In this document: in pieces, positions 25,368 to 33,915 of the stretch
Position numbering within the stretch: position 1 is the first letter of the stretch
How the letters are laid out: every line of letters starts with the position of its first letter
Source: Granulicella sapmiensis
Lineage (GTDB): Bacteria; Acidobacteriota; Terriglobia; Terriglobales; Acidobacteriaceae
DNA: 64,000 bases
Reading direction: 5' to 3'
Assembly (NCBI GenBank): GCA_026225395.1
Contig: JAMFSR010000004.1
Span: 167,837 to 231,836, forward strand
The notes under the pieces: generated by a model
Database searches by the model: none
Seen by the model: only the letters and a program-made list of their open reading frames with translations
Told to the model about the DNA's origin: nothing
Position numbers and translations under genes: made by a program

Positions 25368-26630
25368 TTAGCTTGCCGCACCCGGATGGATGCTCTGCCA
25401 CATCATCACCAGGGACAGCCCCACCACGATCACCGTCGTGGTCCACGCGATCACGTTAAACCAGCGTGTATTCACGTACTTGCCCATCAACTCTTTCTTA
25501 TTTACCAGGCGCAGCATAAAGAACAGCACAAACGGCAGCAAGACGCCATTGAGGACCTGCGACAGAATTGTCATGGTCACAAGCGGGAAGTTCGGAATCA
25601 ACACCACCGCCGCTCCAGCACCGATCAGCAGCGTATAGAGCCAGTAAAAAAATGGCGCCTGCCCGAAGCGCTTATCCACTCCACTCTCAAAGCCAAGACC
25701 TTCGCACACGCTGTAGGCCGTTGAGATCGGCAACACCGACGCCGCAAAGAACGAAGCATTGAACAGCCCGGCCGCAAACAGGATCGAAGCAAATCGCGCT
25801 GCGAGCGGTTTCATGGCGTCCGCAGCCTGGCTCGGATCGGTAATGTTCCGCACGCCATGTACGTAGAGCGTCGCCGCGCATGCCACGATGATGAACCACG
25901 CCACGACATCCGAGAAGATGGAGCCGACGATCACATCCATCCGTGTCGCCTTGTACTGACGGATCGTAACGCCCTTTTCTACAACGGAGGCCTGCATATA
26001 GAACTGCATCCACGGCGAAATCGTCGTTCCGATCACACCGACGACCATGTAGATGTAGTTGTGATCGCTCCAGATCGCTCGCTCCGGCAGCTTCACGGTC
26101 TCCACGAGCGCCTGGTGCCATTCCGGCTGCGCCATTACGCCTGCGACGATGTAACAAACGTAGAACACGCTGGCGACAAGAAAGATCTTCTCCACGCTTT
26201 TGTAGTTGCCTTTTACGACAAGCAGCCACACCGCCAGCGCGCACAGCGGAACGCTGATGTACTTTGAAATCCCAAAGAGCTGGATCGATCCCGCGATGCC
26301 TGAAAACTCGGCGATCACGTTGCCGAAGTTCACCAGCACCAGGAGCATCATGATGACGAACGTCATCCGCAAGCCGAACTCTTCGCGGATCAGGTCGCTC
26401 AGGCCCTTGCCCGTAACCACGCCCATGCGAGCGCACATCTCCTGCACCACGATCAGTGCAATCGTAATTGGGATCAGCGTCCAAAGCAGCTTGAAGCCGT
26501 ACTGCGCGCCGGCCTGCGAGTAGGTGAGAATGCCGCCCGCGTCGTTATCGACGTTGGCGGTAATGAATCCCGGCCCCAGCACTGCGAAGAAGAGAAAAAT
26601 GCTGGTCCGCCAGCGCTTCCAGAAGCTCAT
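25368..26630 (-). CDS. NRAMP (SLC11)-family cation transporter with non-canonical metal site
   Basis: A 420-residue transporter with 11 predicted helices. TM1 has GPGFITANVDNDAGG; aligned to canonical MntH (GPxFIxAxxYxDPGN) the metal-binding DPGN becomes D30-A-G-G33, so the Asn ligand and the Pro are lost while extra Asp28 and Asn29 appear. In TM6 the canonical ATVMPH becomes TTISPW, so the Met sulfur ligand is Ser. A Met-less site is expected to disfavour manganese/iron selectivity and is reminiscent of the SLC11 clade reported to carry magnesium; I therefore avoid the symbol mntH. I start at ATG 26630 (GTG 26645 is in frame). The ATG overlaps the TGA of a 24-codon upstream ORF. The transporter is downstream of a CgeB-like gene and of a soluble MgtE-type sensor gene on the same strand. 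Confidence 0.85.
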   Translation of the reverse strand: MSFWKRWRTSIFLFFAVLGPGFITANVDNDAGGILTYSQAGAQYGFKLLWTLIPITIALIVVQEMCARMGVVTGKGLSDLIREEFGLRMTFVIMMLLVLVNFGNVIAEFSGIAGSIQLFGISKYISVPLCALAVWLLVVKGNYKSVEKIFLVASVFYVCYIVAGVMAQPEWHQALVETVKLPERAIWSDHNYIYMVVGVIGTTISPWMQFYMQASVVEKGVTIRQYKATRMDVIVGSIFSDVVAWFIIVACAATLYVHGVRNITDPSQAADAMKPLAARFASILFAAGLFNASFFAASVLPISTAYSVCEGLGFESGVDKRFGQAPFFYWLYTLLIGAGAAVVLIPNFPLVTMTILSQVLNGVLLPFVLFFMLRLVNKKELMGKYVNTRWFNVIAWTTTVIVVGLSLVMMWQSIHPGAAS

Positions 26631-26701
26631 CCTGCCACCGCCCACGAGCTCGCCTGTGCGTCAGCAACACGCACAGCATCGTCGATGAGGGTAATCTGCA
26701 T
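26627..26701 (-). CDS. Possible 24-codon leader ORF translationally coupled to the NRAMP gene
   Basis: From ATG 26701 the frame encodes MQITLIDDAVRVADAQASS plus five residues and stops at TGA 26629-26627, overlapping the NRAMP ATG as ATGA. AGGAG lies 5 bp before its start, a stronger ribosome site than the one for the transporter. A second upstream frame with AAGGAG starts at ATG 26745 and runs 66 codons to 26545 in another frame, into the transporter gene. Leader peptides occur upstream of some magnesium transporter genes, but here there is no homology evidence, only layout. Confidence 0.35.
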   Translation of the reverse strand: MQITLIDDAVRVADAQASSWAVAG

Positions 26702-26790
26702 GCAATCTCCTGAGATGCCTTGAGCATGCCGTAAGGGCTCGCCATCAAGGCTCCTTCTAGAGTACCCCGCGCAAACCCTTCCCGCCTTCA

Positions 26791-27849
26791 TCAGCCAGCA
26801 CTTCGAGCCTCCAATATCGCCCGCAGCCTCTCAACGATAACCCCCACCTGTGCATCGTTCCCATAGCCGTCCCGCACGGCCCGCGCCCTGCCTGCCGCGG
26901 CAATCCGCTCCCGCGCAGCCTCATCCGGAAGATACCGGCGAATTTTCTCCACACATTCATCAAAGCCGGTAAAAAACACGGCCTCCTCATCCTCGACGAA
27001 CCGTGCCATGTGGCCTGGAGACCGCTCCGCCAACAGAAAACCCTGGCAGGCGGCGATCTCAAAACTCTTATGCACGAACTCGTCCTGATTGGAGTGTGTC
27101 AGGAAACTCAGGTTGATCTTCGACCGCCATATGCCCTCGCGATACTCCTTCAAGAAGAGTTCGCCATTGGTATAAAGCGCCGCACAGGCCTCCGGCGTAA
27201 GCCGCTTCTTCCACTGAGAATCGCCCGAGATCACCACCGGAAACCCGAACTCTTGCCACAACCGCGTCAGGAACTCCGGACGGTCGTCGTACGAAGTCCC
27301 GATAAACGAAACCCCGCGATCGCGACCCTTATCGCTCCACCCCTCCGGAGGCGGAAAGTGTACGGTCGGCTCATACGCCGTTTGTATTTTGATCACGGCG
27401 CGCGCGCCGCGGCCAAGGTAGTCCGCGATGTTCTTGTCCCGCTGCACTATATGCAGATCGAAGTGCGGAATGTCCTGCATATACAGCCGCCAGCCTGGAT
27501 CTTTGCGCGGACCGAAGGCGTTGTCGATCATGTAGCTCACGCTCGGAATGCCCATCGCCCGGAGTTTATCAAGCGTCTTCGGCTGCAGCGAAAGCAGCTT
27601 ATCGGCCCAGAACACATCCGGCTTCTCGCGCCTGGCCACCGCCAGAATGTCGCGATTCAGCCGCGCTACCCAAGGGCCCGCCTGCAGGCGAAAAAACACC
27701 TTCCGTAAGAGAGCATTTTCGGGCTCGTAGTCGTAGGCGTTGATGGGGATCACCGTGTGACCCAGCCGTTCCAGCGCCCATAACCTGTACTGCGACGAAT
27801 CGTTCGGCGACAGTCCTGTCACATAGAGAATCCTGAGCGGCTTGCCCAT
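26791..27849 (-). CDS. CgeB-type glycosyltransferase
   Basis: A 352-residue GT-B-like protein of the CgeB group. The N-terminal half has a Rossmann start (LRILYVTGLSPNDSSQYRLWALE), the motif KPDVFWADKLLSLQPKTL and VSYMIDNAFGPRK, and the C-terminal half has GVSFIGTSYDDRPEFL, YREGIWRSKINLSFLTH, and the signature FVHKSFEIAACQGFLLAERS with the conserved Glu, as in CgeB proteins where this segment binds the sugar nucleotide. GAGGG lies upstream of ATG 27849. The start is 6 bp after the stop of the MgtE-like gene, so the two are surely co-transcribed. Acceptor unknown; a role in envelope or surface glycans is likely, and its link to ion transport is unclear. Confidence 0.8.
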   Translation of the reverse strand: MGKPLRILYVTGLSPNDSSQYRLWALERLGHTVIPINAYDYEPENALLRKVFFRLQAGPWVARLNRDILAVARREKPDVFWADKLLSLQPKTLDKLRAMGIPSVSYMIDNAFGPRKDPGWRLYMQDIPHFDLHIVQRDKNIADYLGRGARAVIKIQTAYEPTVHFPPPEGWSDKGRDRGVSFIGTSYDDRPEFLTRLWQEFGFPVVISGDSQWKKRLTPEACAALYTNGELFLKEYREGIWRSKINLSFLTHSNQDEFVHKSFEIAACQGFLLAERSPGHMARFVEDEEAVFFTGFDECVEKIRRYLPDEAARERIAAAGRARAVRDGYGNDAQVGVIVERLRAILEARSAG

Positions 27850-27854
27850 CACGC

Positions 27855-29126
27855 TCAACCCTCGCGCAGTTGCGCAATCACCTGCTCGGCATGGATCACG
27901 CCGGCAATATGCCCGTGCGGAGCCAGCACCGGCAACGATCGCAGATTGTATTTGTCGAACAGTTCCGCTACTTCCTTGTCGCTCGCATGCAGGCCACAGC
28001 TCACCATGTGGCTCTCTGAAAGCTTCGTCAACTCCGTCGTAGTGTCCGCGAGCAGCAACCGCGGCAATGCCACAACGCCCTTCAGGTGCTTGGCTTCATC
28101 CACCAGATACACTTCCGTAATCGTATCCGCATCGCCCTCGAACGACCGCAGCGCCGCTATGGCATCCGCAACGGTCCCCGCAGCCGGAACATCCACATAG
28201 TCCGTCGTCATGCGACCGGCAGCGGTGTTGGCTGAAAACTCCAGCAGCTCCTCGACCTCGTGCCGCTCTTCCGGCTCCATCTCTTCCAGGATCGCGTCGC
28301 TTTCTTCTTCGGACAGCTTGCCCAGCAGGTCGGCCGCAGCGCCCGGATCCATCTCTTCGATAATGTCCGCCGCGCGCTCGGAAGCCAGCCCCTGCAGCAG
28401 CGCCTTCTGCATCTTCGGCTCGAACTCCTCCAGCGTCTCGGCAGCCGTCTCTTCCGGCAGGCTGGTAAAGATCGCCTCACGCTCAGCCGGCGCCAGTTCT
28501 TCCAGGATGGCCGCAATATCGGAAGGATGCAGCTTCGAAAGCTTCTCCTGCTCGATCTTCAAGCGCACCCGCCGCGCCGGGTCGCGATCGATCAGGTCCA
28601 CATACCCCCATGGAATCGTCCGGGGCGAAAACTTGTTCGAGATTCCTTCGACCGCCGTCTCCGGAAGCCCTTTGAACAACCGCCGCATTGCCCCGCGCGT
28701 GCCGACCTCAACCTCTTCAATGCGCAGCCCCTGCGCCTCGCCGGTCGCATCATTCCGCTCCCAGGCCAGGTTAACATCGTTCACGCGAACTACCTTGCGT
28801 CCGTCCACATCGATGATCTGCTGATCGAGCAGATCCCGCTCCAACAGCAGGTAATCGTCCATTTTTGGCGTATTGCCAGGCTTCGAAGCCGCCCGGAGCA
28901 CCTTATCCTCGGGCTTGGGCACAACTACCTGCGTTACCGCCAGAAAGCACGTCTGCTTCTTGCCACCCGTCCGATTGCGCAGGACGAAAGCCTGCACATG
29001 GGCCGCGTCCTGCGACACATCGACGGCGAACTCATGCACGCGCCCGTAGCTCTGGCCGGCGTCGTCCACCACAGCCATGCCCACAAGGCTGGACACGCTC
29101 GTCGTCACTGGCTTCAAGTCGCTCAT
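27855..29126 (-). CDS. Soluble PRC-barrel / MgtE_N / CBS-pair protein
   Basis: A 423-residue cytosolic protein with no membrane segment. Residues 1-155 hold two PRC-barrel-like strands (GMAVVDDAGQSYGRVHEFAVD and a second IIDVDGRKVVRVNDV). About 205-310 is an MgtE_N superhelical domain, with the repeats KLHPSDIAAILEELAPAER, ERAADIIEEMDPGAAADLL and SDAILEEMEPEERHEVEELL. A CBS pair completes the protein: MTTDYVDVPAAGTVADAIAAL and a second ending AGVIHAEQVI. In MgtE these cytosolic domains sense magnesium and gate the channel, but here the MgtE membrane domain is absent. Being the first gene of the run that ends with the NRAMP-like transporter, it is a good candidate for its magnesium sensor. That partnership is inference. 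Confidence 0.85.
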   Translation of the reverse strand: MSDLKPVTTSVSSLVGMAVVDDAGQSYGRVHEFAVDVSQDAAHVQAFVLRNRTGGKKQTCFLAVTQVVVPKPEDKVLRAASKPGNTPKMDDYLLLERDLLDQQIIDVDGRKVVRVNDVNLAWERNDATGEAQGLRIEEVEVGTRGAMRRLFKGLPETAVEGISNKFSPRTIPWGYVDLIDRDPARRVRLKIEQEKLSKLHPSDIAAILEELAPAEREAIFTSLPEETAAETLEEFEPKMQKALLQGLASERAADIIEEMDPGAAADLLGKLSEEESDAILEEMEPEERHEVEELLEFSANTAAGRMTTDYVDVPAAGTVADAIAALRSFEGDADTITEVYLVDEAKHLKGVVALPRLLLADTTTELTKLSESHMVSCGLHASDKEVAELFDKYNLRSLPVLAPHGHIAGVIHAEQVIAQLREG

Positions 29127-29202
29127 CCTAACCCTTACCCTAACCCATTCGATGCAACCTGGGCATCACAGAGGAATCCGCAAAGCAACTCCGACGCAAA
29201 CA

Positions 29203-29232
29203 AAAGAGCCAGCGCCGCGGCGCTGGCTCTTT
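29203..29232 (-). terminator. Rho-independent terminator of the TPM-lemA operon
   Basis: A 14-bp perfect stem (29203-29216 with 29219-29232) lies 15 bp after the lemA stop and is followed on the minus strand by TTTTGTTTG. Confidence 0.88.
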
Positions 29233-29247
29233 GCCACGACACAAATG

Positions 29248-29832
29248 CTACTTGCTGAAGTCCACGCTCGGCGCCACAGCATTGTTTGGATTTCCCTTGA
29301 AGTACTCATCCCGGTATTTGTAGCCTGCGAGATGCGCCCAGTAGCTGTTCGGGAAGGTCTGGATGTCGTTGTCGTAGGCTTCGAGCGCCTTGTTGTACCG
29401 CTGACGCGCCACGCCGATGCGGTTTTCGGTGCCGGCCAACTCATCCTCCAGGCGCACGAACTGCTCGTTGCCCTTCAGGTTCGGATAGGCTTCCTGCAGG
29501 CGCAGCAACGGGCTGATCGCCACATCCAGCTGCTTGTTTGCCTGGATGCTGCTGGCCCGGTCGGAACCTGCAGCGATGACGCCGGCACGAGCGTTCGCGA
29601 TGTTGGTGAGCACTGTGGATTCTTCATTCACGTAGCCCTTCACGCTGGCCACCAGGTTCGGAATCAGGTCCATGCGCCGCTGCTGCTGCACGTCCACTTC
29701 GGAGTACGTCTGGTTCACATCGCCGTTCAACACGACCATCTGGTTTTTTGCCGATACGTAGCTTCCAAAACCCAGCAACACAACCACCATCAGCAATACG
29801 ACTACGCCAAGTGCAACCCAAGTGCCTTTCAT
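29248..29832 (-). CDS. LemA family protein
   Basis: A 194-residue membrane-anchored protein. The start at ATG 29832 is set by GGAG 7 bp upstream. One N-terminal transmembrane helix (VALGVVVLLMVVVLLGFGSYV) precedes a mostly helical extracytoplasmic domain with the family marks RRMDLIPNLVASVKGYVNEES, NKQLDVAISPLLRLQEAYPNLK and YNKALEAYDNDIQTFPN. LemA proteins have no defined enzymatic role; they are widely encoded with TPM-domain proteins, exactly as here (TPM gene 62 bp upstream), so the pair is a conserved module of the cell envelope. Confidence 0.93.
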   Translation of the reverse strand: MKGTWVALGVVVLLMVVVLLGFGSYVSAKNQMVVLNGDVNQTYSEVDVQQQRRMDLIPNLVASVKGYVNEESTVLTNIANARAGVIAAGSDRASSIQANKQLDVAISPLLRLQEAYPNLKGNEQFVRLEDELAGTENRIGVARQRYNKALEAYDNDIQTFPNSYWAHLAGYKYRDEYFKGNPNNAVAPSVDFSK

Positions 29833-29894
29833 CGTCGATCTCCTATTTCCTTCTATCGTATCCATGTTCGATTCACCTTCAAAGCTTACTCTTG

Positions 29895-30704
29895 CTACCA
29901 GTCGCCGCTGGCTCCGCCGCCGCCCGAGCCACCGCCAAATCCGCCGCCGAAGTCGCCTCCGCCACCACCTCCGCCGCCACCGCTGTTACCGCCGCCGAAA
30001 CCGCGACCACCGCCGCCGCCAAAGCCTCCGCCCATCATGTTGCCGAGCAGGAACCACAACCACCCGCCGCCGCCACGTCCTCCGCCACCGCGCGAGATCA
30101 CCCCGAAGACGATGATCAGCACAATGATCAGCGGCCAGTTGATGCCACGCCGATGCTGCACATACTCCCGGTGATATTGCGGCGCCGGTGCTTCCGTATC
30201 CAGCGTCACGCCTTTATCTTTCGCGATCACATCCGCAATCTGCTGCTCGCCTGCCAGGATCGCCGGGCCGAACTGCCCTTGCTGGAGATCCGTATGCATC
30301 GACCGCCGGATGTCGCCGACCTTCGCGTCGTTCAGAATGCCCTCAAGGCCGTAGCCGACCTCGATGCGGTCCTTATGCTCCTGCATGGCGAACACCATCA
30401 GGATGCCGCGGTCGGAGTTCTTCGGCCCAACCTTCCACTTGTCCTCGAGCGCCGTCGTGAACTGGTCGATATCCGCACCGTCCAGCGACTTGATGGTCAC
30501 CACCTGGATCGTCGCCTGCGCCTTCTCGTAAACCTGCTTGGAAAGCTGTTCAAGGCTCTCCTGAGATGAAGCGTCGATCACGCCCGCAAAGTCGCTGACG
30601 TACGTCGTCGGCTGCGGCAGTTTCGCCGGATCCTCGGCTCGTGCCATCCATCCACAAAAAAGGCTGGCCATTACACCAGCCAGCACTCCCGATTTCGTGC
30701 TCAT
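29895..30704 (-). CDS. TPM-domain protein (YgcG family), Gly-rich tail
   Basis: A 269-residue exported protein. I start at ATG 30704, the Met nearest the signal peptide (GVLAGVMASLFCGWMARAED); ATG 30722 is an alternative. The TPM domain covers about residues 35-165, with TYVSDFAGVID, ATIQVVTIKSLDG, DRGILMVFAMQEHKDRIEVGYGLEG and the helix HTDLQQGQFGPAILAGEQQI. A transmembrane segment (WPLIIVLIIVFGVIS) follows, then about 60 residues of Gly with Ser, Phe and Arg, a usual end for this family. TPM domains bind metals and some show phosphatase activity in vitro. Linked to lemA downstream. Confidence 0.9.
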   Translation of the reverse strand: MSTKSGVLAGVMASLFCGWMARAEDPAKLPQPTTYVSDFAGVIDASSQESLEQLSKQVYEKAQATIQVVTIKSLDGADIDQFTTALEDKWKVGPKNSDRGILMVFAMQEHKDRIEVGYGLEGILNDAKVGDIRRSMHTDLQQGQFGPAILAGEQQIADVIAKDKGVTLDTEAPAPQYHREYVQHRRGINWPLIIVLIIVFGVISRGGGGRGGGGWLWFLLGNMMGGGFGGGGGRGFGGGNSGGGGGGGGGDFGGGFGGGSGGGGASGDW

Positions 30705-30767
30705 CACTCTCACAACACCCATGGTACGCCGCCCCACCCCACAAAGTTCCATGACATCTGTCATGAA

Positions 30768-30797
30768 AAAGCCCCTCCATGTCGATGAAGGGGCTTT
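30768..30797 (-). terminator. Rho-independent terminator of the DUF4142 gene
   Basis: AAAGCCCCT (30768-30776) pairs with AGGGGCTTT (30789-30797) and is followed on the minus strand by TTTTT. It lies 28 bp after the DUF4142 stop and just before the TPM gene region. Confidence 0.85.
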
Positions 30798-30825
30798 CCT
30801 GAAAGCTGAAACGTAAAACCTGCTT

Positions 30826-31335
30826 CTACAGCTTCTTCTTCAGGTCATACGCCATGTTCTTGTGCGCAGCAACGGCCGTCTTGCCCTTGATCACCGCTGC
30901 CTGGAACTTCACATCCTTGGTGTCTTTTGCCTCGGTCGTGAACTTGCTCAAAGCCTTCGCATGGTCGCTGACCATATCGCTCATGTACGCCTTGTCGAAG
31001 TCCGCGCCCGAAAGGCTGTTCAACTTGTCGATGTCCTTCTGGTGGTCGGCATCCGGCCCAGAGGGCGGCGTCAATCCCCAGGAATCCGCGAACGGCTTCA
31101 TGCTGTCGGTCATCTTCGTGTGTTCGTCAACCATCTTCTGGGCGAACGCGGTGACGGCAGGGTTGGTCGCCTTGGTTACCGCCAGCTTGCTCACGGCAAT
31201 TTCGTTCTGGTCGGCCTGTGCCGCGAACGTGAGGAACTTCTTATCCGCATCGTCGGCCGCCCTGGCGTGGGCAGGAATCATCATTGCCGCGCATCCAAGC
31301 ATCGCGCAACATAGTACTTTTTCTAGGTTTTTCAT
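30826..31335 (-). CDS. DUF4142 exported protein
   Basis: A 169-residue protein with a signal peptide (MKNLEKVLCCAMLGCAAMMIPAHARA); GGAG lies 8 bp before ATG 31335. The mature part is a four-helix, ferritin-like bundle of the DUF4142 family, recognised by DKKFLTFAAQADQNEIAVSKLAV, NPAVTAFAQKMVDEHTKM, HQKDIDKLNSLSGADFDKAYMSDMVSDHAKAL and the final AAHKNMAYDLKKKL. DUF4142 proteins are periplasmic and associated with stress responses, without a proven activity. The gene is flanked by its own terminator and is divergent from oligopeptidase B. Confidence 0.9.
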   Translation of the reverse strand: MKNLEKVLCCAMLGCAAMMIPAHARAADDADKKFLTFAAQADQNEIAVSKLAVTKATNPAVTAFAQKMVDEHTKMTDSMKPFADSWGLTPPSGPDADHQKDIDKLNSLSGADFDKAYMSDMVSDHAKALSKFTTEAKDTKDVKFQAAVIKGKTAVAAHKNMAYDLKKKL

Positions 31336-31456
31336 GGGTTTTGCTCCGAAAGCGCGGCTGAGCCGCAATCTGCGTGCTTCGTACTCCTCGTGAGAGTCTT
31401 TACACCCCAATCACGTTGCTTGCCGCCCGCTCCCTTTATCCTGAAACAGTCATCTT

Positions 31457-33529
31457 ATGAAAATGAATTCGCTCGCTCCCCCCGTCGCATCAAAGAAGCC
31501 CCACCCCACCAGCATCCACGGCACGCAGCTCCCCGACGACTACGCCTGGCTCCGCGACAAGGGGACGCCCGAGGTCACCGCCTACCTCGAAGCCGAGAAC
31601 GCCTACACCGCCGCCGCCATGGCCGGTACCGAAGCCCTGCAGGCCGCGCTCTACGAAGAGATCCTCTCCCATATCCAGGAAGACGACGTCTCCGTCCCCT
31701 ATCGCGACGGCGCATGGGAGTACCTGACCCGCACCAGCAAAGGCTCGCAGTACTCGCGCTTCTATCGCTATCCGGCGGGCAAGCCCGAAGCTGAGACCCT
31801 GATCCTCGACATAAACGCGCTCGCCGAAGGCCAGCCCTTCATGTCCATCGGGGCCACATCCATCTCGCCCGACGGCAAGCTGCTCGCCTACACCACCGAC
31901 AACACCGGCTTCCGCCAGTACACGCTGGCGATCAAAAACCTCGACACCAAGGAGACCCTCACCGACACCGCGCAACGCGTAGGCTCCATCGCCTGGGCTG
32001 CCGACTCCGCGACGCTTCTCTACACCACCGAAGACGACACCACCAAGCGCCAGGACCAGCTCTGGCGTCACACCGTCGGCTCAACCACGCCCGGCGCCCT
32101 CGTCTTCGAAGAAAAAGATGAGCGCTTCAACCTCGGCGTAGGCCGCACCCGCGACCGCAAGTTCTTTCTGCTCGAAGCCGGCAGCCACACCACCAGCGAA
32201 ACGCACTTCCTCTCGACCGCGACACCCGAAGGCGCGTTCACGCTTATCGCCCCGCGCATCGACGACGAGGAGTACTCGGTCGACCACCGCGATGGCTTCT
32301 TCTACATCCGCAGCAACCGAAACGCAGAGCAATTCAAGCTCCTCCGCACCCCTGTCGATCATCCCGATCGCGAGTCCTGGCAGGAGATCCTCCCCGAGCA
32401 GAAGGACGCTCCGCTCGAAGACTTCGACCTCTTCCAAACCTTCCTCGTTACCAACTCCCGCGAGCGCGGTCTGCCCGTCCTGCGCGTCTTCTCGCTCGAC
32501 GAACAAGGCCTTCCCGCCATCCCCAACGACATTCGCTTTCCAGACCCCGCCTATACCGCCTACGGCGAAATCAACCGCGCGTTCGATACCACAAAGTTCC
32601 GCTACTCCTACCAGTCGCTCGTCCGCCCCGCCAGCGTCTTCGAGTACGACGTCGCCACGCAAGCCTCTACGCTGCTCAAGCAGCAGGCCGTCCCCGGTGG
32701 GTTCGACGCCGCGCAGTATGCCTCCGAACGCCTCTGGTTCAAAGCCTCCGATGGGGTCGAGGTACCCATCTCGCTCGTCTATCGCCGCGACAAGTTCCAC
32801 AAAGACGGCAAGTCTCCGCTTTATGTCTACGGCTACGGCTCCTACGGCTACCCACTCCCGCTCGGCTTCTCCGCCTCACGCCTCGCGCTGCTGGACCGCG
32901 GCATCGTGGTCGCCTACGCCCATATCCGCGGCGGCGGCGAACTCGGCGACCCCTGGCACGACGCCGGCAAGATGATGCAGAAGCGCAACACCTTCACCGA
33001 CTTCATCGCCGCCACGGAATATCTCCTCGCCGAAGGTTACGGCGATCCTAAACGCGTCGCTATCGAAGGCGGATCGGCCGGTGGCCTGCTCATGGGCGCG
33101 GTCACCAATCTTCGCCCCGATCTCTTCACCGCTGTGCTCTCGCATGTGCCGTTCGTCGACGTGATGAACACCATGCTCGATGCCAGCCTGCCGCTCACCG
33201 TCGCCGAGTACGAAGAGTGGGGCAATCCCAACGAGCGTGAAGCCTTCCACTACATGCGCAGCTACTCGCCCTACGACAACCTCGAAAACCTCGCCGGAAA
33301 ACCGCTCCCCGCGATCCTGGTCAAGACGAGCCTCAACGACTCACAGGTCATGTATTGGGAACCCGCCAAGTACGTCGCCAAGCTGCGAACGCTCAAGACC
33401 AACGACACACCGCTGCTGCTCCACATCAACATGGACGCCGGCCACGGCGGCGCCTCCGGGCGTTATGACTACCTGAAAGAAATCGCCTTCGACCACGCAT
33501 TTCTTCTGCGCGAACTAGGCGTCGTCTAA
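31457..33529 (+). CDS. Oligopeptidase B / prolyl oligopeptidase family (S9A)
   Basis: A 690-residue cytosolic serine peptidase that hydrolyses short peptides, most likely after basic residues. The N-terminal part (about 1-75) and the seven-bladed propeller (about 75-400) contain DDYAWLRDK and SISPDGKLLAYTTD. The alpha/beta-hydrolase domain has YGYGSYG, AHIRGGGELGDPWHDAGK, the nucleophile Ser540 in GGSAGG, Asp628 in SLNDSQV and His663 in DAGHGG, a complete triad. FVDVMNTMLDASLPLT and YEEWGNP are typical of oligopeptidase B rather than prolyl oligopeptidase. No signal peptide. Single gene with its own upstream region. Confidence 0.93.
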   Translation: MKMNSLAPPVASKKPHPTSIHGTQLPDDYAWLRDKGTPEVTAYLEAENAYTAAAMAGTEALQAALYEEILSHIQEDDVSVPYRDGAWEYLTRTSKGSQYSRFYRYPAGKPEAETLILDINALAEGQPFMSIGATSISPDGKLLAYTTDNTGFRQYTLAIKNLDTKETLTDTAQRVGSIAWAADSATLLYTTEDDTTKRQDQLWRHTVGSTTPGALVFEEKDERFNLGVGRTRDRKFFLLEAGSHTTSETHFLSTATPEGAFTLIAPRIDDEEYSVDHRDGFFYIRSNRNAEQFKLLRTPVDHPDRESWQEILPEQKDAPLEDFDLFQTFLVTNSRERGLPVLRVFSLDEQGLPAIPNDIRFPDPAYTAYGEINRAFDTTKFRYSYQSLVRPASVFEYDVATQASTLLKQQAVPGGFDAAQYASERLWFKASDGVEVPISLVYRRDKFHKDGKSPLYVYGYGSYGYPLPLGFSASRLALLDRGIVVAYAHIRGGGELGDPWHDAGKMMQKRNTFTDFIAATEYLLAEGYGDPKRVAIEGGSAGGLLMGAVTNLRPDLFTAVLSHVPFVDVMNTMLDASLPLTVAEYEEWGNPNEREAFHYMRSYSPYDNLENLAGKPLPAILVKTSLNDSQVMYWEPAKYVAKLRTLKTNDTPLLLHINMDAGHGGASGRYDYLKEIAFDHAFLLRELGVV

Positions 33530-33558
33530 TTCAATTCCGTAGCGTCACACTTGGTTTG

Positions 33559-33915
33559 TTATTTGACGTTAAATTCCGCCGACATACAGATTGGCACTTT
33601 AAACGTGATCCTATGACTGAGTTGAGACGAGGATGAATCGCTCTTATCGCTCTTAGAGGAAGAGCTACCACCAAGTCCTCCCACCGATAGGACTTTTATT
33701 TCGCCGCCAAGACCTTTTTCATTTGAAGATCCTGCTGCGGAGTTCTCTGCGACCACAATAGATACATCAAATTCTATATAAGTTATCTCAGCAACTAGCT
33801 TGTCGTTCAGTGTTCCTGGAGCGATTGCCAAAACTTTTCTCGATTTTTCCTTCGCGGATTTCACTCCAATAGCAATTTCACTCAGAGTTTCTTCGATCAG
33901 CTCACTCAATCTCAT
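33559..33915 (-). CDS. Trypco2-like (trypsin-co-occurring domain 2) protein
   Basis: A 118-residue soluble protein from ATG 33915 (AAGGTG upstream). It opens with a helix RLSELIEETLSEIAIGVKSAKEKS, then paired strands (AEITYIEFDVSIVVAE), a Gly-rich GEIKVLSVGGLGG, a low-complexity Ser/Lys linker and a last strand SHRITFKVPI. Short helix, strands of the form F-x-V-x-V, GxIxVLxVGGxG and a final HRIxFxVP describe the Trypco2 family, which comparative genomics ties to trypsin-like proteases and conflict-type systems. No protease is encoded beside it here. The ATG overlaps the stop of the upstream small gene (ATGA). DNA is clearly AT-richer than the flanks (38-50% GC in three 60-nt lines I counted). 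Confidence 0.55.
   Translation of the reverse strand: MRLSELIEETLSEIAIGVKSAKEKSRKVLAIAPGTLNDKLVAEITYIEFDVSIVVAENSAAGSSNEKGLGGEIKVLSVGGLGGSSSSKSDKSDSSSSQLSHRITFKVPICMSAEFNVK

Noticed and set aside
25368..26630. Plain MntH manganese transporter
   Set aside because: DPGN and the TM6 Met are both replaced, so the standard substrate call is not safe.
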